Below, piece by piece: positions 48,710 to 58,250 of a stretch of DNA of 64,000 nucleotides (positions within the stretch are counted from its first letter, which is position 1; the number at the start of each line of letters is the position of its first letter). The position numbers and the translations under genes were made by a program. Below the pieces are notes generated by a model. The model was not told where the DNA came from, searched no databases, and saw nothing but the letters and a program-made list of their open reading frames with translations. The stretch is from Streptomyces capillispiralis (lineage in GTDB: Bacteria > Actinomycetota > Actinomycetes > Streptomycetales > Streptomycetaceae), in NCBI RefSeq assembly GCF_007829875.1, contig NZ_VIWV01000001.1, forward strand, positions 3,132,501 through 3,196,500. Direction: 5' to 3'.

Positions 48710-50410
48710 TCACGGAGCGGGATCGCGCCATGGCGCGTCCGGCCGGGGTCCGGCCGGTGTTCCGGGGGTGCCGGACGGGGGCCTGGTGTCCCCGGGTCCG
48801 GCGCTCCAGTACGGGGTGTCGAGGTCGGGGAGCAGGTAGGGCTCGTCCGGGTCGTGGTGCTGGACCGGGGAGACGGGCCGGTCCGATCCGCCGCCGTGGC
48901 TCCTGCGGCCTCCGTGGGGCGATTCCTCACTGTCGACCGTTTCCGGGTGGCGGGACGGCCAATGGCGCCCGGGCCGTCCGCTTCCGAGGGCGTCGGCCCG
49001 GTCCCGGTACCAGGAGAACCAGTGACGCGCGAGCCGTCGGCTGCCGGGGTCATCGGTGCGCGGATCCCGGTCGGGGCCGCCGAGCCCCGGGGTGCGTCCG
49101 CACGGCGCGTCGGCGGGCGGGCGGCGGTGCCAGGCCCGTAGCGCCAGTGCCGTGGCGACCGCGATCGGTGCGAGCCACGCCGGCGTCGCCGCCCCCACCT
49201 GCCACCACACCGGGCCGAACCGGGAGAGCGCCGCCACCCCCAGCGGGCCGCCCGCGAGCGCGGCGAGGGCGGCGAGCAGGGCCGCACAGAGCACGGCCGC
49301 CAGCGCTGCCGCGGCGACGGTCCGGCCGCGCGTCCAGACGACCGCGGGCGCGCCCGCGGTGGCCCTCCGGCCCACGCACCACCCGACCACCGCCCCGGCC
49401 GCCACCGGCACCACCGCGGCCGCCCAGTTCACCGGCGTCCCCGCCCCCGCGTCCGGCACCGCGGCGAGCAGCGGGAACGGCGGCAGCAGCGGGGCCGGCG
49501 CGGAGGAGAGCGGGGTCACCGGAGCACCGGCACCGAGCAGGAAGCCGGGGCCCAGCGCGTAGGCCGCCGCCCACACCGCGGCGTTCGGCACCAGCGTGAC
49601 GCAGAGCAGCAGCACGGCCAGCCATCCCGACCAGCCCTCCGTCAGACGCGGGAACGCCGCCCGGGCCTCCCCGCCGTGCCAGGCCAGTGACACCGCCAGC
49701 AGCACCGCGCCGCCCCCGGTCAGCACCGCCGCCCCGGCCGCCGCGGCCCGTGCCGCCGCCCCGGGGCGGCCGTCCGGTCCGAGGACGAGATGGCGCGCGC
49801 CCCTGGGCAGCACCGCCGCCAGCACCCGTTCCAGCGGGCCGCTCGGACGGCCGTACGCCGTCCACACCCCCGCGCCCGTGGCCGCCACGGCGACCAGGGG
49901 GACGCTCAGGCCGGTCCAGGTCCACGCCGGCCGCAGCACGCCGCCGGCGGCGTACAGCGCGGTGGGGGCGGCGACGGCGAGGTAGCCGAGGACGACGCCC
50001 GCCCAGGCCGTGCGGCCGGGAACGAGCGGGGCCTCGTCGTCCGCGTCCCCGTCCGCGGCGTCCCGGGCGGCCCGGCGCAGCAGCCACACCGGCAGTACGA
50101 GCAGCAGCAGCGGCGGGACGCCCAGGGGCGCGGGGAGACCGGAGAGGGTGTCGGTGCGGACCAGTTCGGCGCCGTGCGCCAGCAGCCACAGCGCCGCCGC
50201 GACGTGCAGCGCGCCGCCGGGTCCGCTGTCGGGGTAGGGGGAGCTGATCCAGAGCAGGGTCACGAGCACGGTGAACGCCGAGAGCCCCAGTCCGGCCGCG
50301 AGGGCGCCACCGAGGAGGGCGGAGGCCAGCCCGGGCGAGCGGTCGCGCAGCCGGGTGCGCAGGGCGGCCGTCGTGGTACGGCGAGCGGTCATCTGGGTCA
50401 CGTCCGCCAT
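48710..50410 (-). CDS. DUF6350/PerM-like polytopic membrane protein
   Basis: A 566-aa integral membrane protein with about ten helices over residues 25-430, then a polar Arg/Asp/Pro-rich cytoplasmic tail of about 140 residues. Location next to purN-purH, the helix layout and an early [25 protein letters not shown] segment match the DUF6350 family. This family includes M. tuberculosis PerM (Rv0955), a divisome-supporting protein encoded beside purN. Two starts are possible (ATG 50410 or 50392). The cell-division role is inferred from the homologue. Confidence 0.82.
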   Translation of the reverse strand: MADVTQMTARRTTTAALRTRLRDRSPGLASALLGGALAAGLGLSAFTVLVTLLWISSPYPDSGPGGALHVAAALWLLAHGAELVRTDTLSGLPAPLGVPPLLLLVLPVWLLRRAARDAADGDADDEAPLVPGRTAWAGVVLGYLAVAAPTALYAAGGVLRPAWTWTGLSVPLVAVAATGAGVWTAYGRPSGPLERVLAAVLPRGARHLVLGPDGRPGAAARAAAAGAAVLTGGGAVLLAVSLAWHGGEARAAFPRLTEGWSGWLAVLLLCVTLVPNAAVWAAAYALGPGFLLGAGAPVTPLSSAPAPLLPPFPLLAAVPDAGAGTPVNWAAAVVPVAAGAVVGWCVGRRATAGAPAVVWTRGRTVAAAALAAVLCAALLAALAALAGGPLGVAALSRFGPVWWQVGAATPAWLAPIAVATALALRAWHRRPPADAPCGRTPGLGGPDRDPRTDDPGSRRLARHWFSWYRDRADALGSGRPGRHWPSRHPETVDSEESPHGGRRSHGGGSDRPVSPVQHHDPDEPYLLPDLDTPYWSAGPGDTRPPSGTPGTPAGPRPDAPWRDPAP

Positions 50411-50506
50411 GCTCCCAACGACACGCGCTTCACGGGCGTAACGGGCGAAGCACCGCTGTGTCGCTCAATATACGTTTATGTACTTTTTCGTGCGGAGGGG
50501 TGTCCG

Positions 50507-51781
50507 GTGACGCGGAGCCCTGCCACCCCACTCCCCCCGCCCGGGGAACGCCGACGCCTGCGTGAAGCGGGCGCGCTGACGCGGGATCAGCTCGCCGAGC
50601 GGGTCGGCGTCCGGCCCGCGACGGTGCGCGCGTGGGAGTCCGGCCGCAGCACGCCACGCGGCCGCAGCGGGGAGGCGTACGCGCGGCTGCTGGCCGGTCT
50701 CGCCGGGACGGAGGGAGGGACGGGCGAGGACGGAGCACGGGCTTCCGCGCCGGAACACCCGGAACACCCGGAGCACCCGGAGCACTCGGGGCACCCGGGG
50801 CACTCGGGGCACCCGGGACACCATGACCGGCGGGATCGTCAGAAAGCGGGGGCGATGGCGATGGCGATGGTGACGGTGCGTCCGGAACGGCGCGGTGGTG
50901 GTACGGCCGGTCCCGAGCCCTCCGCCTTCGTACAGGCGCCGCCGCCGTCGGCCCTGCCCTCCGACGCCCCGGACGCCGCCGCGGACCTGACGCCCGCTCA
51001 GGCCTTCGACGCCCTGTACTCCTTCTGCGCCCCCGCACTCGTCCGGCAGGCGTACCTGCTCACCGGCCGCCGCGACCTCGCCCGCGAGTCCGTGGAGCGG
51101 GCCTTCCAGCTGGCCTGGGACCGCTGGCCCGAGGTGGCCCGCGACCCCGACCCGGCCGGCTGGGTGCGCGCGGCGGCGTACGAGTGGGCGCTCTCCCCGT
51201 GGCACCGCTTCCTCCGCCGCCACCGGCAGCCCGAGCCCCCGCCGCCCGACGAGGACGACCGGGCGCTCCTCGACGTCCTGCTGCACCTGCCCCCGCCATA
51301 CCGCCGCACGCTCGTGCTGTACGACGGTGTCGGGCTCGGTCTGCCCGAGACGGCGGCGGAGACGGAGGCCACCACCCGGGCGACGGCGGGCCGGCTGCTG
51401 CACGCGCGCGAGACCGTCGCCGCCCGGCTGCCGGACCTGTCCGATCCGCGGGAACTGCACCAGCGGCTGGCCGAGCTGGCCTCCACCGGGCGGCTGCGGT
51501 CGGCCGCCCCGCCGGCGGTGCGCGGCGGCAGCGAGCGCCGGGCCCGCTTCTGGACCCGCGCCGCCATCGCCTTCACCGTCGCCCTGATCGGCGCCACGAC
51601 GCTCACCCTGCGCACCGCCCCCACCCGTTACGAGCCGCCGGTGCCGCCGGGCGAGACGGTGCAGGGCGTTCCGCCGCCGGTGGCACCCGGTCCCTTGTCG
51701 GAGGAGGAGCGGGAGCTGCGGGCCCGGCTGCGGGAGGAGTTCCCGGGCGGGCCGGAGCGGCTGACGCCACAGGCGCGTTGA
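50507..51781 (+). CDS. XRE HTH - His-rich linker - sigma-like - TM fusion protein
   Basis: A 424-aa protein with an unusual layout. Residues 12-55 are a Cro/C1-type HTH (LTRDQLAERVGVRPATVRAWESG). Residues 83-106 are eight [E/G]-H-[P/S] units. Residues about 163-240 resemble sigma-70 region 2 of ECF factors (FDALYSFCAPALVRQAYLLTG, then FQLAWDRWPEV) and 250-305 region 4 (LPPPYRRTLVLYDGVGL). Residues 349-368 form a membrane helix followed by a short exterior tail. The GTG at 50507 has GGAGGGG 6 nt upstream. Whether it acts as a sigma factor is unknown. Confidence 0.8.
   Translation: MTRSPATPLPPPGERRRLREAGALTRDQLAERVGVRPATVRAWESGRSTPRGRSGEAYARLLAGLAGTEGGTGEDGARASAPEHPEHPEHPEHSGHPGHSGHPGHHDRRDRQKAGAMAMAMVTVRPERRGGGTAGPEPSAFVQAPPPSALPSDAPDAAADLTPAQAFDALYSFCAPALVRQAYLLTGRRDLARESVERAFQLAWDRWPEVARDPDPAGWVRAAAYEWALSPWHRFLRRHRQPEPPPPDEDDRALLDVLLHLPPPYRRTLVLYDGVGLGLPETAAETEATTRATAGRLLHARETVAARLPDLSDPRELHQRLAELASTGRLRSAAPPAVRGGSERRARFWTRAAIAFTVALIGATTLTLRTAPTRYEPPVPPGETVQGVPPPVAPGPLSEEERELRARLREEFPGGPERLTPQAR
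50752..50823 (+). repeat. 9-bp tandem repeat, about 8 copies
   Basis: Units of the form GG[A/G][A/G]CAC[C/T]C encode a His-rich tract in the XRE-sigma-like fusion. The first copies are identical and later ones have drifted. Confidence 0.88.
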
Positions 51782-51788
51782 ACGACGG

Positions 51789-51818
51789 TGGGCCCGTCCC
51801 CCGAGGGGAACGGGCCCA
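51789..51818. terminator. bidirectional terminator XRE-fusion/sucD
   Basis: Arms TGGGCCCGT-CCCC and GGGGAACGGGCCCA with loop CGA (one bulged base), between convergent genes. Confidence 0.75.
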
Positions 51819-51854
51819 GCCGTGCCGTGCTGTGTTGTGCTGTGTGCCGGTGAC

Positions 51855-52739
51855 TCAGCCGGCGAGGATCGCGCGCGCCAGCTTCGCCGTCTCGGTCGGC
51901 GTCTTGCCGACCTTGACGCCGGCGGCCTCGAGGGCCTCCTTCTTGGCGGCGGCCGTGCCGGAGGAACCGGAGACGATGGCGCCGGCGTGGCCCATGGTCT
52001 TGCCCTCGGGCGCGGTGAAGCCCGCGACGTAGCCGACGACCGGCTTCTTCACGTTCTCCTTGATGAAGGCCGCGGCCCGCTCCTCGGCGTCGCCGCCGAT
52101 CTCACCGATCATCACGATCAGGTCGGTGTCGGGGTCGGCCTCGAACGCGGCGAGCGCGTCGATGTGCGTGGTGCCGATGACCGGGTCGCCACCGATGCCG
52201 ACGGCGGAGGAGAAGCCGATGTCCCGCAGCTCGTACATCATCTGGTACGTCAGCGTGCCGGACTTCGAGACCAGGCCGATGCGGCCGGGCTTGGTGATGT
52301 CGCCCGGGATGATGCCGGCGTTCGACTGACCGGGGGTGATCAGACCCGGGCAGTTCGGGCCGATGATCCGGGTCTTGTTGCCCTTCTCCACGGCGTACGC
52401 GTAGAACGCGGCGGAGTCGTGCACCGCGATGCCCTCGGTGATGACGACCGCGAGCGGGATCTCGGCGTCGATCGCCTCGACCACGGCGGCCTTGGCGAAG
52501 GCCGGCGGGACGAAGAGGACGGACACGTTGGCGCCGGTCTTCTCCATCGCCTCGGCGACCGTGCCGAAGACCGGGATCTCGTTGCCGTCGATGTCGACGG
52601 ACGTGCCCGCCTTGCGCGGGTTCACGCCACCGACGATGTTCGTGCCGTCGGCCAGCATGAGCTTGGTGTGCTTCATGCCCGTGGCACCGGTCATGCCCTG
52701 GACGATGACCTTGCTGTCCTTGTTGAGGAAGATAGCCAT
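51855..52739 (-). CDS. sucD: succinyl-CoA ligase alpha subunit
   Basis: A 294-aa alpha subunit of succinyl-CoA synthetase, which makes a nucleoside triphosphate in the TCA cycle. [19 protein letters not shown] is the CoA-binding loop, and [11 protein letters not shown] and [16 protein letters not shown] follow. The phosphorylated His is in [14 protein letters not shown]. It is second in the sucC-sucD operon (21-bp gap). Confidence 0.97.
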   Translation of the reverse strand: MAIFLNKDSKVIVQGMTGATGMKHTKLMLADGTNIVGGVNPRKAGTSVDIDGNEIPVFGTVAEAMEKTGANVSVLFVPPAFAKAAVVEAIDAEIPLAVVITEGIAVHDSAAFYAYAVEKGNKTRIIGPNCPGLITPGQSNAGIIPGDITKPGRIGLVSKSGTLTYQMMYELRDIGFSSAVGIGGDPVIGTTHIDALAAFEADPDTDLIVMIGEIGGDAEERAAAFIKENVKKPVVGYVAGFTAPEGKTMGHAGAIVSGSSGTAAAKKEALEAAGVKVGKTPTETAKLARAILAG

Positions 52740-52760
52740 GGCTGTGTAGTCCCTCGTCCC

Positions 52761-53942
52761 TTACTTCGCAGCAGCCGCGAGCTCGGCGGCCTTGTCGGCC
52801 GCGCCGTCCATGGTGTCCACGCGCTGGACCAGCGGGTGGTTGGCGTCGGAGAGGATCTTGCGACCCAGCTCGGCGTTGTTGCCGTCGAGACGGACGACCA
52901 GCGGCTTGGTGACTTCCTCACCGCGGTCCGCGAGCAGCTGCAGCGCCTGCACGATGCCGTTGGCGACCTCGTCGCAGGCGGTGATGCCGCCGAAGACGTT
53001 GACGAAGACGGACTTGACGTCCGGGTCGCCGAGGATGATCTCCAGGCCGTTCGCCATGACGGCGGCGGAGGCGCCGCCACCGATGTCGAGGAAGTTGGCG
53101 GGCTTGACGCCGCCGTGGGCCTCACCGGCGTAGGCGACGACGTCCAGGGTGCTCATGACGAGACCCGCGCCGTTGCCGATGATGCCGACCTCGCCGTCGA
53201 GCTTGACGTAGTTGAGGTTCTTCTCCTTGGCGGCGGCCTCGAGAGGGTTGGCCGACGCCTTGTCCTGGAGGGCCTCGTGCTCCGGCTGGCGGAACTCGGC
53301 ATTCTCGTCCAGGGAGACCTTGCCGTCCAGGGCGATGACGTCACCGGAGGCGACCTTGGCCAGCGGGTTGACCTCGACGAGGAGCGCGTCCTCGGCGACG
53401 AAGGTCTTCCACAGGGTGACCAGGATGTCGGCGACCTTGTCGGCGACCTCGGCCGGGAAGTTCGCGGCCTCGACGATCTCGCGGGCCTTGGCGGGGGTCA
53501 CCCCCTCGTTGGCGTCGATCGGGGTCTTGGCGACGGCCTCGGGGCGGGTGGCCGCCACCTCCTCGATCTCCATGCCGCCCTCGACGGAGGCGATGGAGAG
53601 GAAGGTGCGGTTGGCACGGTCGAGGAGGAAGGAGACGTAGTACTCCTCCAGGATCTCCGGGGCCGTCTCGGCGATCATCACCTTGTGGACCGTGTGGCCC
53701 TTGATGTCCATGCCGAGGATGTCCGTCGCGCGGGCGACGGCCTCGTCCGGGGTCGCGGCGAGCTTGACGCCGCCGGCCTTGCCGCGGCCGCCGACCTTCA
53801 CCTGGGCCTTGACGACGGACTTGCCACCGAGCCGCTCGGTGGCTGCGCGGGCCGCCTCAGGCGTGTCGATGACTTCACCGGCCAGCACCGGTACATCGTG
53901 CTTGGCGAAGAGGTCCCTCGCCTGGTACTCGAACAGGTCCAC
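52761..53942 (-). CDS. sucC: succinyl-CoA ligase beta subunit
   Basis: A 393-aa ATP-grasp beta subunit. [20 protein letters not shown] is the normal start, and [17 protein letters not shown] the nucleotide-binding strand. EVNPLAKV and [13 protein letters not shown] carry the metal ligands, and [18 protein letters not shown] forms the power-helix region near the subunit contact. First gene of the operon; the promoter lies in the 570-bp gap upstream. Confidence 0.97.
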   Translation of the reverse strand: MDLFEYQARDLFAKHDVPVLAGEVIDTPEAARAATERLGGKSVVKAQVKVGGRGKAGGVKLAATPDEAVARATDILGMDIKGHTVHKVMIAETAPEILEEYYVSFLLDRANRTFLSIASVEGGMEIEEVAATRPEAVAKTPIDANEGVTPAKAREIVEAANFPAEVADKVADILVTLWKTFVAEDALLVEVNPLAKVASGDVIALDGKVSLDENAEFRQPEHEALQDKASANPLEAAAKEKNLNYVKLDGEVGIIGNGAGLVMSTLDVVAYAGEAHGGVKPANFLDIGGGASAAVMANGLEIILGDPDVKSVFVNVFGGITACDEVANGIVQALQLLADRGEEVTKPLVVRLDGNNAELGRKILSDANHPLVQRVDTMDGAADKAAELAAAAK

Positions 53943-54513
53943 GCGCTTCCGTCCCTATCAGTGATCTCGCGGTTCGTTGGATGCGTGGGCGTGCCGCGAA
54001 GGGCAACGTGACGTCCGCTGTGTCACAAGGGAGGCGCACACGGTGTCCGAGCGCGCGGCATGTCCGTCTCGCAGGTTATCGCCGCATGGGTGACCTCTCT
54101 AAATCGCGGGTCACACGTGAGCGGTGATACCTGTCACATGATGCCGCCATCCCTGGCACGGGGTGCCGGACGTGAGGGGCCTCACCGGGCTGGGGTTGAC
54201 CCGGTGAGGCCCTTTCGTACCACCCGGAGGGGGCTGAACGCCCTGCTCTCCGCGGTGCGGGTGCGGCGGCCCCCTCCCCGATGGGGGCCGCGGTACCCCT
54301 CCCCGGGAATGCCGGCCGGACGAGCCGACGGCTTTCGGCCGTCCGTGGCCCGAGGCCCCGGGGAGTCGTTGTTACCCACGAGTGTTACTCGTGAGTCATG
54401 TTCGGGGTGTCATCTTCGCTCTTCGGCCGACCCGCCGAGAACGGCCGACCTGCCGAGGACGGCCGACCCGCCGGGGACGGCCGACCCGCCGAGGGCCGCC
54501 GGTCGCGGACCGG
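53943..54513. other. gene-free region upstream of sucC
   Basis: No protein gene is convincing. The minus strand holds the sucC promoter region: GATAAC is a candidate -10, and GTCAC elements are repeated at 54109-54140. On the plus strand a short frame, MGDLSKSRVTRER, is followed by the hairpin at 54176. A run of similar CCGACC[C/T]GCCGAG units lies at 54425-54500, just beyond the secreted protein's stop. Confidence 0.5.
54176..54213 (+). terminator. intrinsic terminator without an assigned gene
   Basis: GGGCCTCACCGG pairs with CCGGTGAGGCCC across an 11-13 nt loop, followed on the plus strand by TTT. No plus-strand gene lies upstream within 2 kb, so it may end a short RNA. Confidence 0.65.
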
Positions 54514-56673
54514 TCAGACGCTGTACGTGCCGCCCTGGTGGTACTGGCCCTGCGCGTAGCCCGGGGTGACCGACTCGGCGACGCCCTCGGTGCCGGTGAC
54601 CGCGTGCCCGGCGAGCAGGTCGGCCTCGCCCCGGACGGTGCCCGACAGGTCCTGCGCGAAGGGGGCGGTCTGCCCGCCCACCCCGTACGCGAACGGAGCG
54701 GCCTGCGCCGCGACCCCGCCCGCGAAGGGCTGGGCCTCGGCGGCGACGCCGTACGCCAGCGTGGAGGCGCTGCCGCCGATGCCGTCGGCGACGTGACCGG
54801 CGGTCCCGGTGGCGGTGTCCACGACGGGCCGGACGGTGCCGGTGACCCCGGCCGCGAACGGCGGCACCTCACCGGCGACGCCCTGCACGAACGGGTCCAC
54901 CTGCCCGGCGGTGCCGTACGCCGGCGGCGGCACCTCCGCGACGACGCCGCCCGCGAAGCGACGCACCTCGCCGGTGACGCCGTGGGCGAGCCCGTCCGCG
55001 TCCTCGGCGGCCTGCCCGGCGACGGGCAGCACACCGTCCACCGCCGTGTGCACCACCGGCGGCAGCACCGCGCCGGTGGCGTCGGCGGCGGCCCACCGGG
55101 CCTGGCCGGTGGCGTACGCCGTCAGGTCGGCGGCGGCCGTACCGGCCGTGTACCGGGCGTCGGCGACGGCGCCGTGGGCGAGGGGCGCCGCGTCGGCGAC
55201 CGCGCCGCCGGCCACGGCCCGCACGTCGGTGACGGCACCGGTGGCCACCGACGGCACGTCCCGCGCCACGTCGTCCGCGACCGGACGGACGTCGCCGACG
55301 ACGCCGTACGCCAACCCGGTCGCGGCGTCGACCGCGTGCCCGGCCGTCCGTCCGGCGCCGGTGACCGCGTACCCGGCGACCGGGGCCGCCCCGTACGCGG
55401 TGTGCGCGGCGGCGGACGCCGCTCCGGCGCCCGCGTCACCGGCGACCGGCACGACACCGGCGGCGGTGTGCCCGACGAGGGGCGCGACTCCGGCCACGGC
55501 CTGTCCGGCGGCCGGCACGGCCCACGCGACGGCCGCCCCGGCGACCGGCGGCACGACAGCGCGCGCGGTCTCGTCGGCGACGGCGGAGACGGCGCCGGTG
55601 ACGTGGCCCGGAACGCCGGACACCGTGCCGTACGCGGCGTCCGCGACGACGCCGGCCTCACCCACGACGGCGGTGGCAGTGCCGGTGACGTGACCCGGGA
55701 CGCCGGACACCGTGCCGTAGGCGGCGTCGGTGGCGGCCGTGGCCTCGGTCCGGGCTATGCCGGTGACGTGGCCGGCGGCCGTCGTGGCGGTGCCGGGGAG
55801 CGTCCAGGCGGTGGCGCGGGTGGCGTCGGCGACGGCTCCCGCCTCGCTCACCACCGTGCCGGTGACGCCGCCCGCGGTGGCCGTGACGGTGCCGGGGACA
55901 CCGGAGACGGTGGCGTGCGCCGCGTCGGCGACGGCCGTCGCCTCTCCCTCGGCGGTGCCCGTGGCACGGGCCGCGGCGGCGGAGGCGGTGCCGGTGACCC
56001 GGGTGGGCACGCCCCGGACGGCGGCACGGACGGCGTCGGTGACGCCGCCGGTCCCGCCCTCCGCGGTGCCGGTGGCGTCGGCCGCGCGGTGCTCCAGGCC
56101 GTCGGCGGTGTCCTGGACGGCGGCGAGGGCGTGGCGCTCCAGCTCGGGCGCGAAGGCGGCGAGGGGGCCGAAGAGGTAGTCGACGGTGTCGTGCTCGGTG
56201 ATGGCGGCGGCCAGGTCGGACACGGCCGCACCGGCGGTCGCGTCGGCCTCACCGGCCGCGTCCCCGGCCTCGCGCTGCGCCTCCTGCGCGGCACGCGCGG
56301 CCTTGGCGCCCTGGAAGGCGGCGGCGCCCTTGAGTTCGGAGGCGCGCGGGGCGGTGGCGTCGGACGCCGTCGCCCGGACGGTGGCCCCGGCCTCGGTGAC
56401 CGTGTCGCCCGCCGTGCCGGTCGTGCCGGCCACCGTCCCGGTGACCGACTCGACGACCGTGCCGAGCATGTCGGTGATGCCGCCGGCGTCGGCGGAGTCC
56501 ACGGCGTCGGTGGTGTCCGTGGCGTCGACGCCGATGCCGATGTCGGCGCTCGCGTCCGGAGCCGAGACGGACAGCACGGGCAGTTCGTCCGCGCTGGCGG
56601 CGGCCGAGCTGAGGGCCCAGGCCCCGGTGACACCGGCGGCGATGACGATGGAACGTCGGATGTTCTTGTTCAT
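54514..56673 (-). CDS. large secreted Ala/Val/Gly/Thr repeat protein
   Basis: A 719-aa exported protein. The signal peptide (NIRRSIVIAAGVTGAWALSSAAASA) ends near residue 28. The mature chain is low complexity: imperfect units of 15-25 residues built around ADAAYGTVSGVPGHVTGTATA and similar, with a regular V/A-x-G-x-V spacing. The C-terminal third is richer in aromatic residues (PFAYGVGGQ, PPPAYGTAG) and it ends in a Tyr/Gln/Gly tail (GYAQGQYHQGGTYSV). There is no anchor, no LPxTG and no enzyme motif. A structural, surface or amphipathic role is possible. Confidence 0.75.
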   Translation of the reverse strand: MNKNIRRSIVIAAGVTGAWALSSAAASADELPVLSVSAPDASADIGIGVDATDTTDAVDSADAGGITDMLGTVVESVTGTVAGTTGTAGDTVTEAGATVRATASDATAPRASELKGAAAFQGAKAARAAQEAQREAGDAAGEADATAGAAVSDLAAAITEHDTVDYLFGPLAAFAPELERHALAAVQDTADGLEHRAADATGTAEGGTGGVTDAVRAAVRGVPTRVTGTASAAAARATGTAEGEATAVADAAHATVSGVPGTVTATAGGVTGTVVSEAGAVADATRATAWTLPGTATTAAGHVTGIARTEATAATDAAYGTVSGVPGHVTGTATAVVGEAGVVADAAYGTVSGVPGHVTGAVSAVADETARAVVPPVAGAAVAWAVPAAGQAVAGVAPLVGHTAAGVVPVAGDAGAGAASAAAHTAYGAAPVAGYAVTGAGRTAGHAVDAATGLAYGVVGDVRPVADDVARDVPSVATGAVTDVRAVAGGAVADAAPLAHGAVADARYTAGTAAADLTAYATGQARWAAADATGAVLPPVVHTAVDGVLPVAGQAAEDADGLAHGVTGEVRRFAGGVVAEVPPPAYGTAGQVDPFVQGVAGEVPPFAAGVTGTVRPVVDTATGTAGHVADGIGGSASTLAYGVAAEAQPFAGGVAAQAAPFAYGVGGQTAPFAQDLSGTVRGEADLLAGHAVTGTEGVAESVTPGYAQGQYHQGGTYSV

Positions 56674-56874
56674 CTGTGCGTCAGATCCCTGGATCTTGAG
56701 GTTCCGAGAGCCCGGTCGCATGGGCGCGGGGTCGGAAACTGGGGCATGTCCGGCCGCCGGGAGAGGTCCACAGGGGGTGCTCCGGCGGCTTCCGTACGGG
56801 ACACAGGGGGTGTCCGGACGGGCGGGCGGGCTGTGCCCTCGCGCGACAGGGTCGCGGCGAGGGAGGACATGCCC

Positions 56875-58095
56875 CTACGCGGGTGAGACCGGGACGTCCC
56901 GGTAGCGGTCCCGCGTCCCCGTGGCCTCGACGTGCGCGAGGGCGCCGGGCACGAGCCGCGGCGGGGGCCGGTGGAAGGCGGTGACGGCGCACGGGTCAGC
57001 GTGCCGCGACGAACCGTTGTCGGCGGCCGAACGCTGTCCCGCCGTGCCGTCCGGGCGGTCGGCGGGAGCGTGCGGTGCGGGGGCAGGCTGAGCGGGAGCC
57101 GCCTCGGCAGCGGCCCGGCGCTCGTGGTCGCCGTGGGGCGCAGCGCCCACGCCGGTGAACTGCGGGCCTTCGGCGACGCGGCCGGCCGGTCGGTCCGGGG
57201 CCGGCACATCGGCCGGCGGGGGCGTCGCGGCGCCCGGGTGCGGGCCGGGCGTGTACGGCTCGGGAAGGGGGTGCGCCGGTACGGCCGGCAGCCCCGGGAC
57301 CTCCGGCAGCGGGGCGGGCTGCTCCAGGCCGGGCAGTACGGGCAGACCAGGAACATCGGGCAGACCGGGCACGCCGGGCACGCCAGGCACACGGGGAAGG
57401 TCCCCCGGTGTGCCGGCCAGGCCGCCGCCCGTCACCGCGTCGGCCACTTCCCCGACCGTCGTCCCCGCGACCCGCTCCCCGACGGACCGGACCACGGACC
57501 CGCCCAGCGCACCGGCCGAACCGACCGCATCGAACGGACCGCCGGCACCACCCGCACCGCCGGCACCACCCGCACCGCCCGAATGGAACGGCCCGTACGA
57601 GGCAGTCGCACCGGCCCCTTCGGCCGCTCCGGCCCCTTCGGCCGCTCCGGCCCCTTCCGCCTCGACGGCGTCGGCCAAGTCGGCCACGGCGTCCGTGCTG
57701 CCCGCGTCCGTCCCGCCCGCGTCGGCCGGGTCCGGGGACGACGTCCCACGGGCGTCACCGCCCCGCTCGCGTGCCGTCGGCTCGGTCCGGGTGTCCGGGT
57801 CGGCCCGCGACACCCGCCCGTCGGAGGACGGACCGCGGGAGAGGGAGACGGACGACGTCTCCTCCGCCGGGGCGCCGTCCGCCGCCTGCGCGCGCTCCCC
57901 GCACAGCACGCCGAGCACGAACACGCCGCCCACCAGCAGGGCGACCTGGAGCGCACGCCGCCCGGCCACCGTGCGCATCGCGCGCACAGCGGCACCGGAC
58001 AGGACGGCTGACCAGGTCAAGGCGGGCGGTTCCTCCCGGGACGGCGGGACGAGGGGGACGCGGCGTGCGTCGGGCGGGGGCCTGGGACGCCTCAT
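56875..58095 (-). CDS. secreted or anchored Pro/Gly/Ala-rich protein with elastin-like tract
   Basis: A 406-aa protein. After a Pro/Arg-rich N-terminus, a hydrophobic segment (LQVALLVGGVFVLGVLCG) may be an anchor or signal, with a possible lipobox-like Cys. The exterior has an acidic Thr/Ala/Asp region, three Glu-Gly-Ala-Gly-Ala-Ala units, a (GGA)n run and a VPGVPGVPGLPDVPGLPVLP tract like elastin, then a Pro-rich part and a charged end. It is 201 bp upstream of the other low-complexity secreted gene on the same strand; a joint extracellular function is plausible. No family is recognised. Confidence 0.7.
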   Translation of the reverse strand: MRRPRPPPDARRVPLVPPSREEPPALTWSAVLSGAAVRAMRTVAGRRALQVALLVGGVFVLGVLCGERAQAADGAPAEETSSVSLSRGPSSDGRVSRADPDTRTEPTARERGGDARGTSSPDPADAGGTDAGSTDAVADLADAVEAEGAGAAEGAGAAEGAGATASYGPFHSGGAGGAGGAGGAGGPFDAVGSAGALGGSVVRSVGERVAGTTVGEVADAVTGGGLAGTPGDLPRVPGVPGVPGLPDVPGLPVLPGLEQPAPLPEVPGLPAVPAHPLPEPYTPGPHPGAATPPPADVPAPDRPAGRVAEGPQFTGVGAAPHGDHERRAAAEAAPAQPAPAPHAPADRPDGTAGQRSAADNGSSRHADPCAVTAFHRPPPRLVPGALAHVEATGTRDRYRDVPVSPA

Positions 58096-58250
58096 GCGTC
58101 GTATTCGAACGGCGCCGATCCTCGCACGCGACTCCCGAGGTCGCGCAAGCCCGCCGCCACCGATGGGCAGTCATGTCCGTGTTTGACGGCCCAAGTCGGA
58201 CGGTGCCGAGCCGGCACCTCGTCACCGCCCCCGACCGGTCCGACGCGCGC

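Noticed and set aside
54382..56886. 834-codon plus-strand open frame opposite the secreted repeat protein
   Set aside because: The minus strand has a start, signal peptide and consistent repeats; the plus frame mirrors the repetitive DNA.
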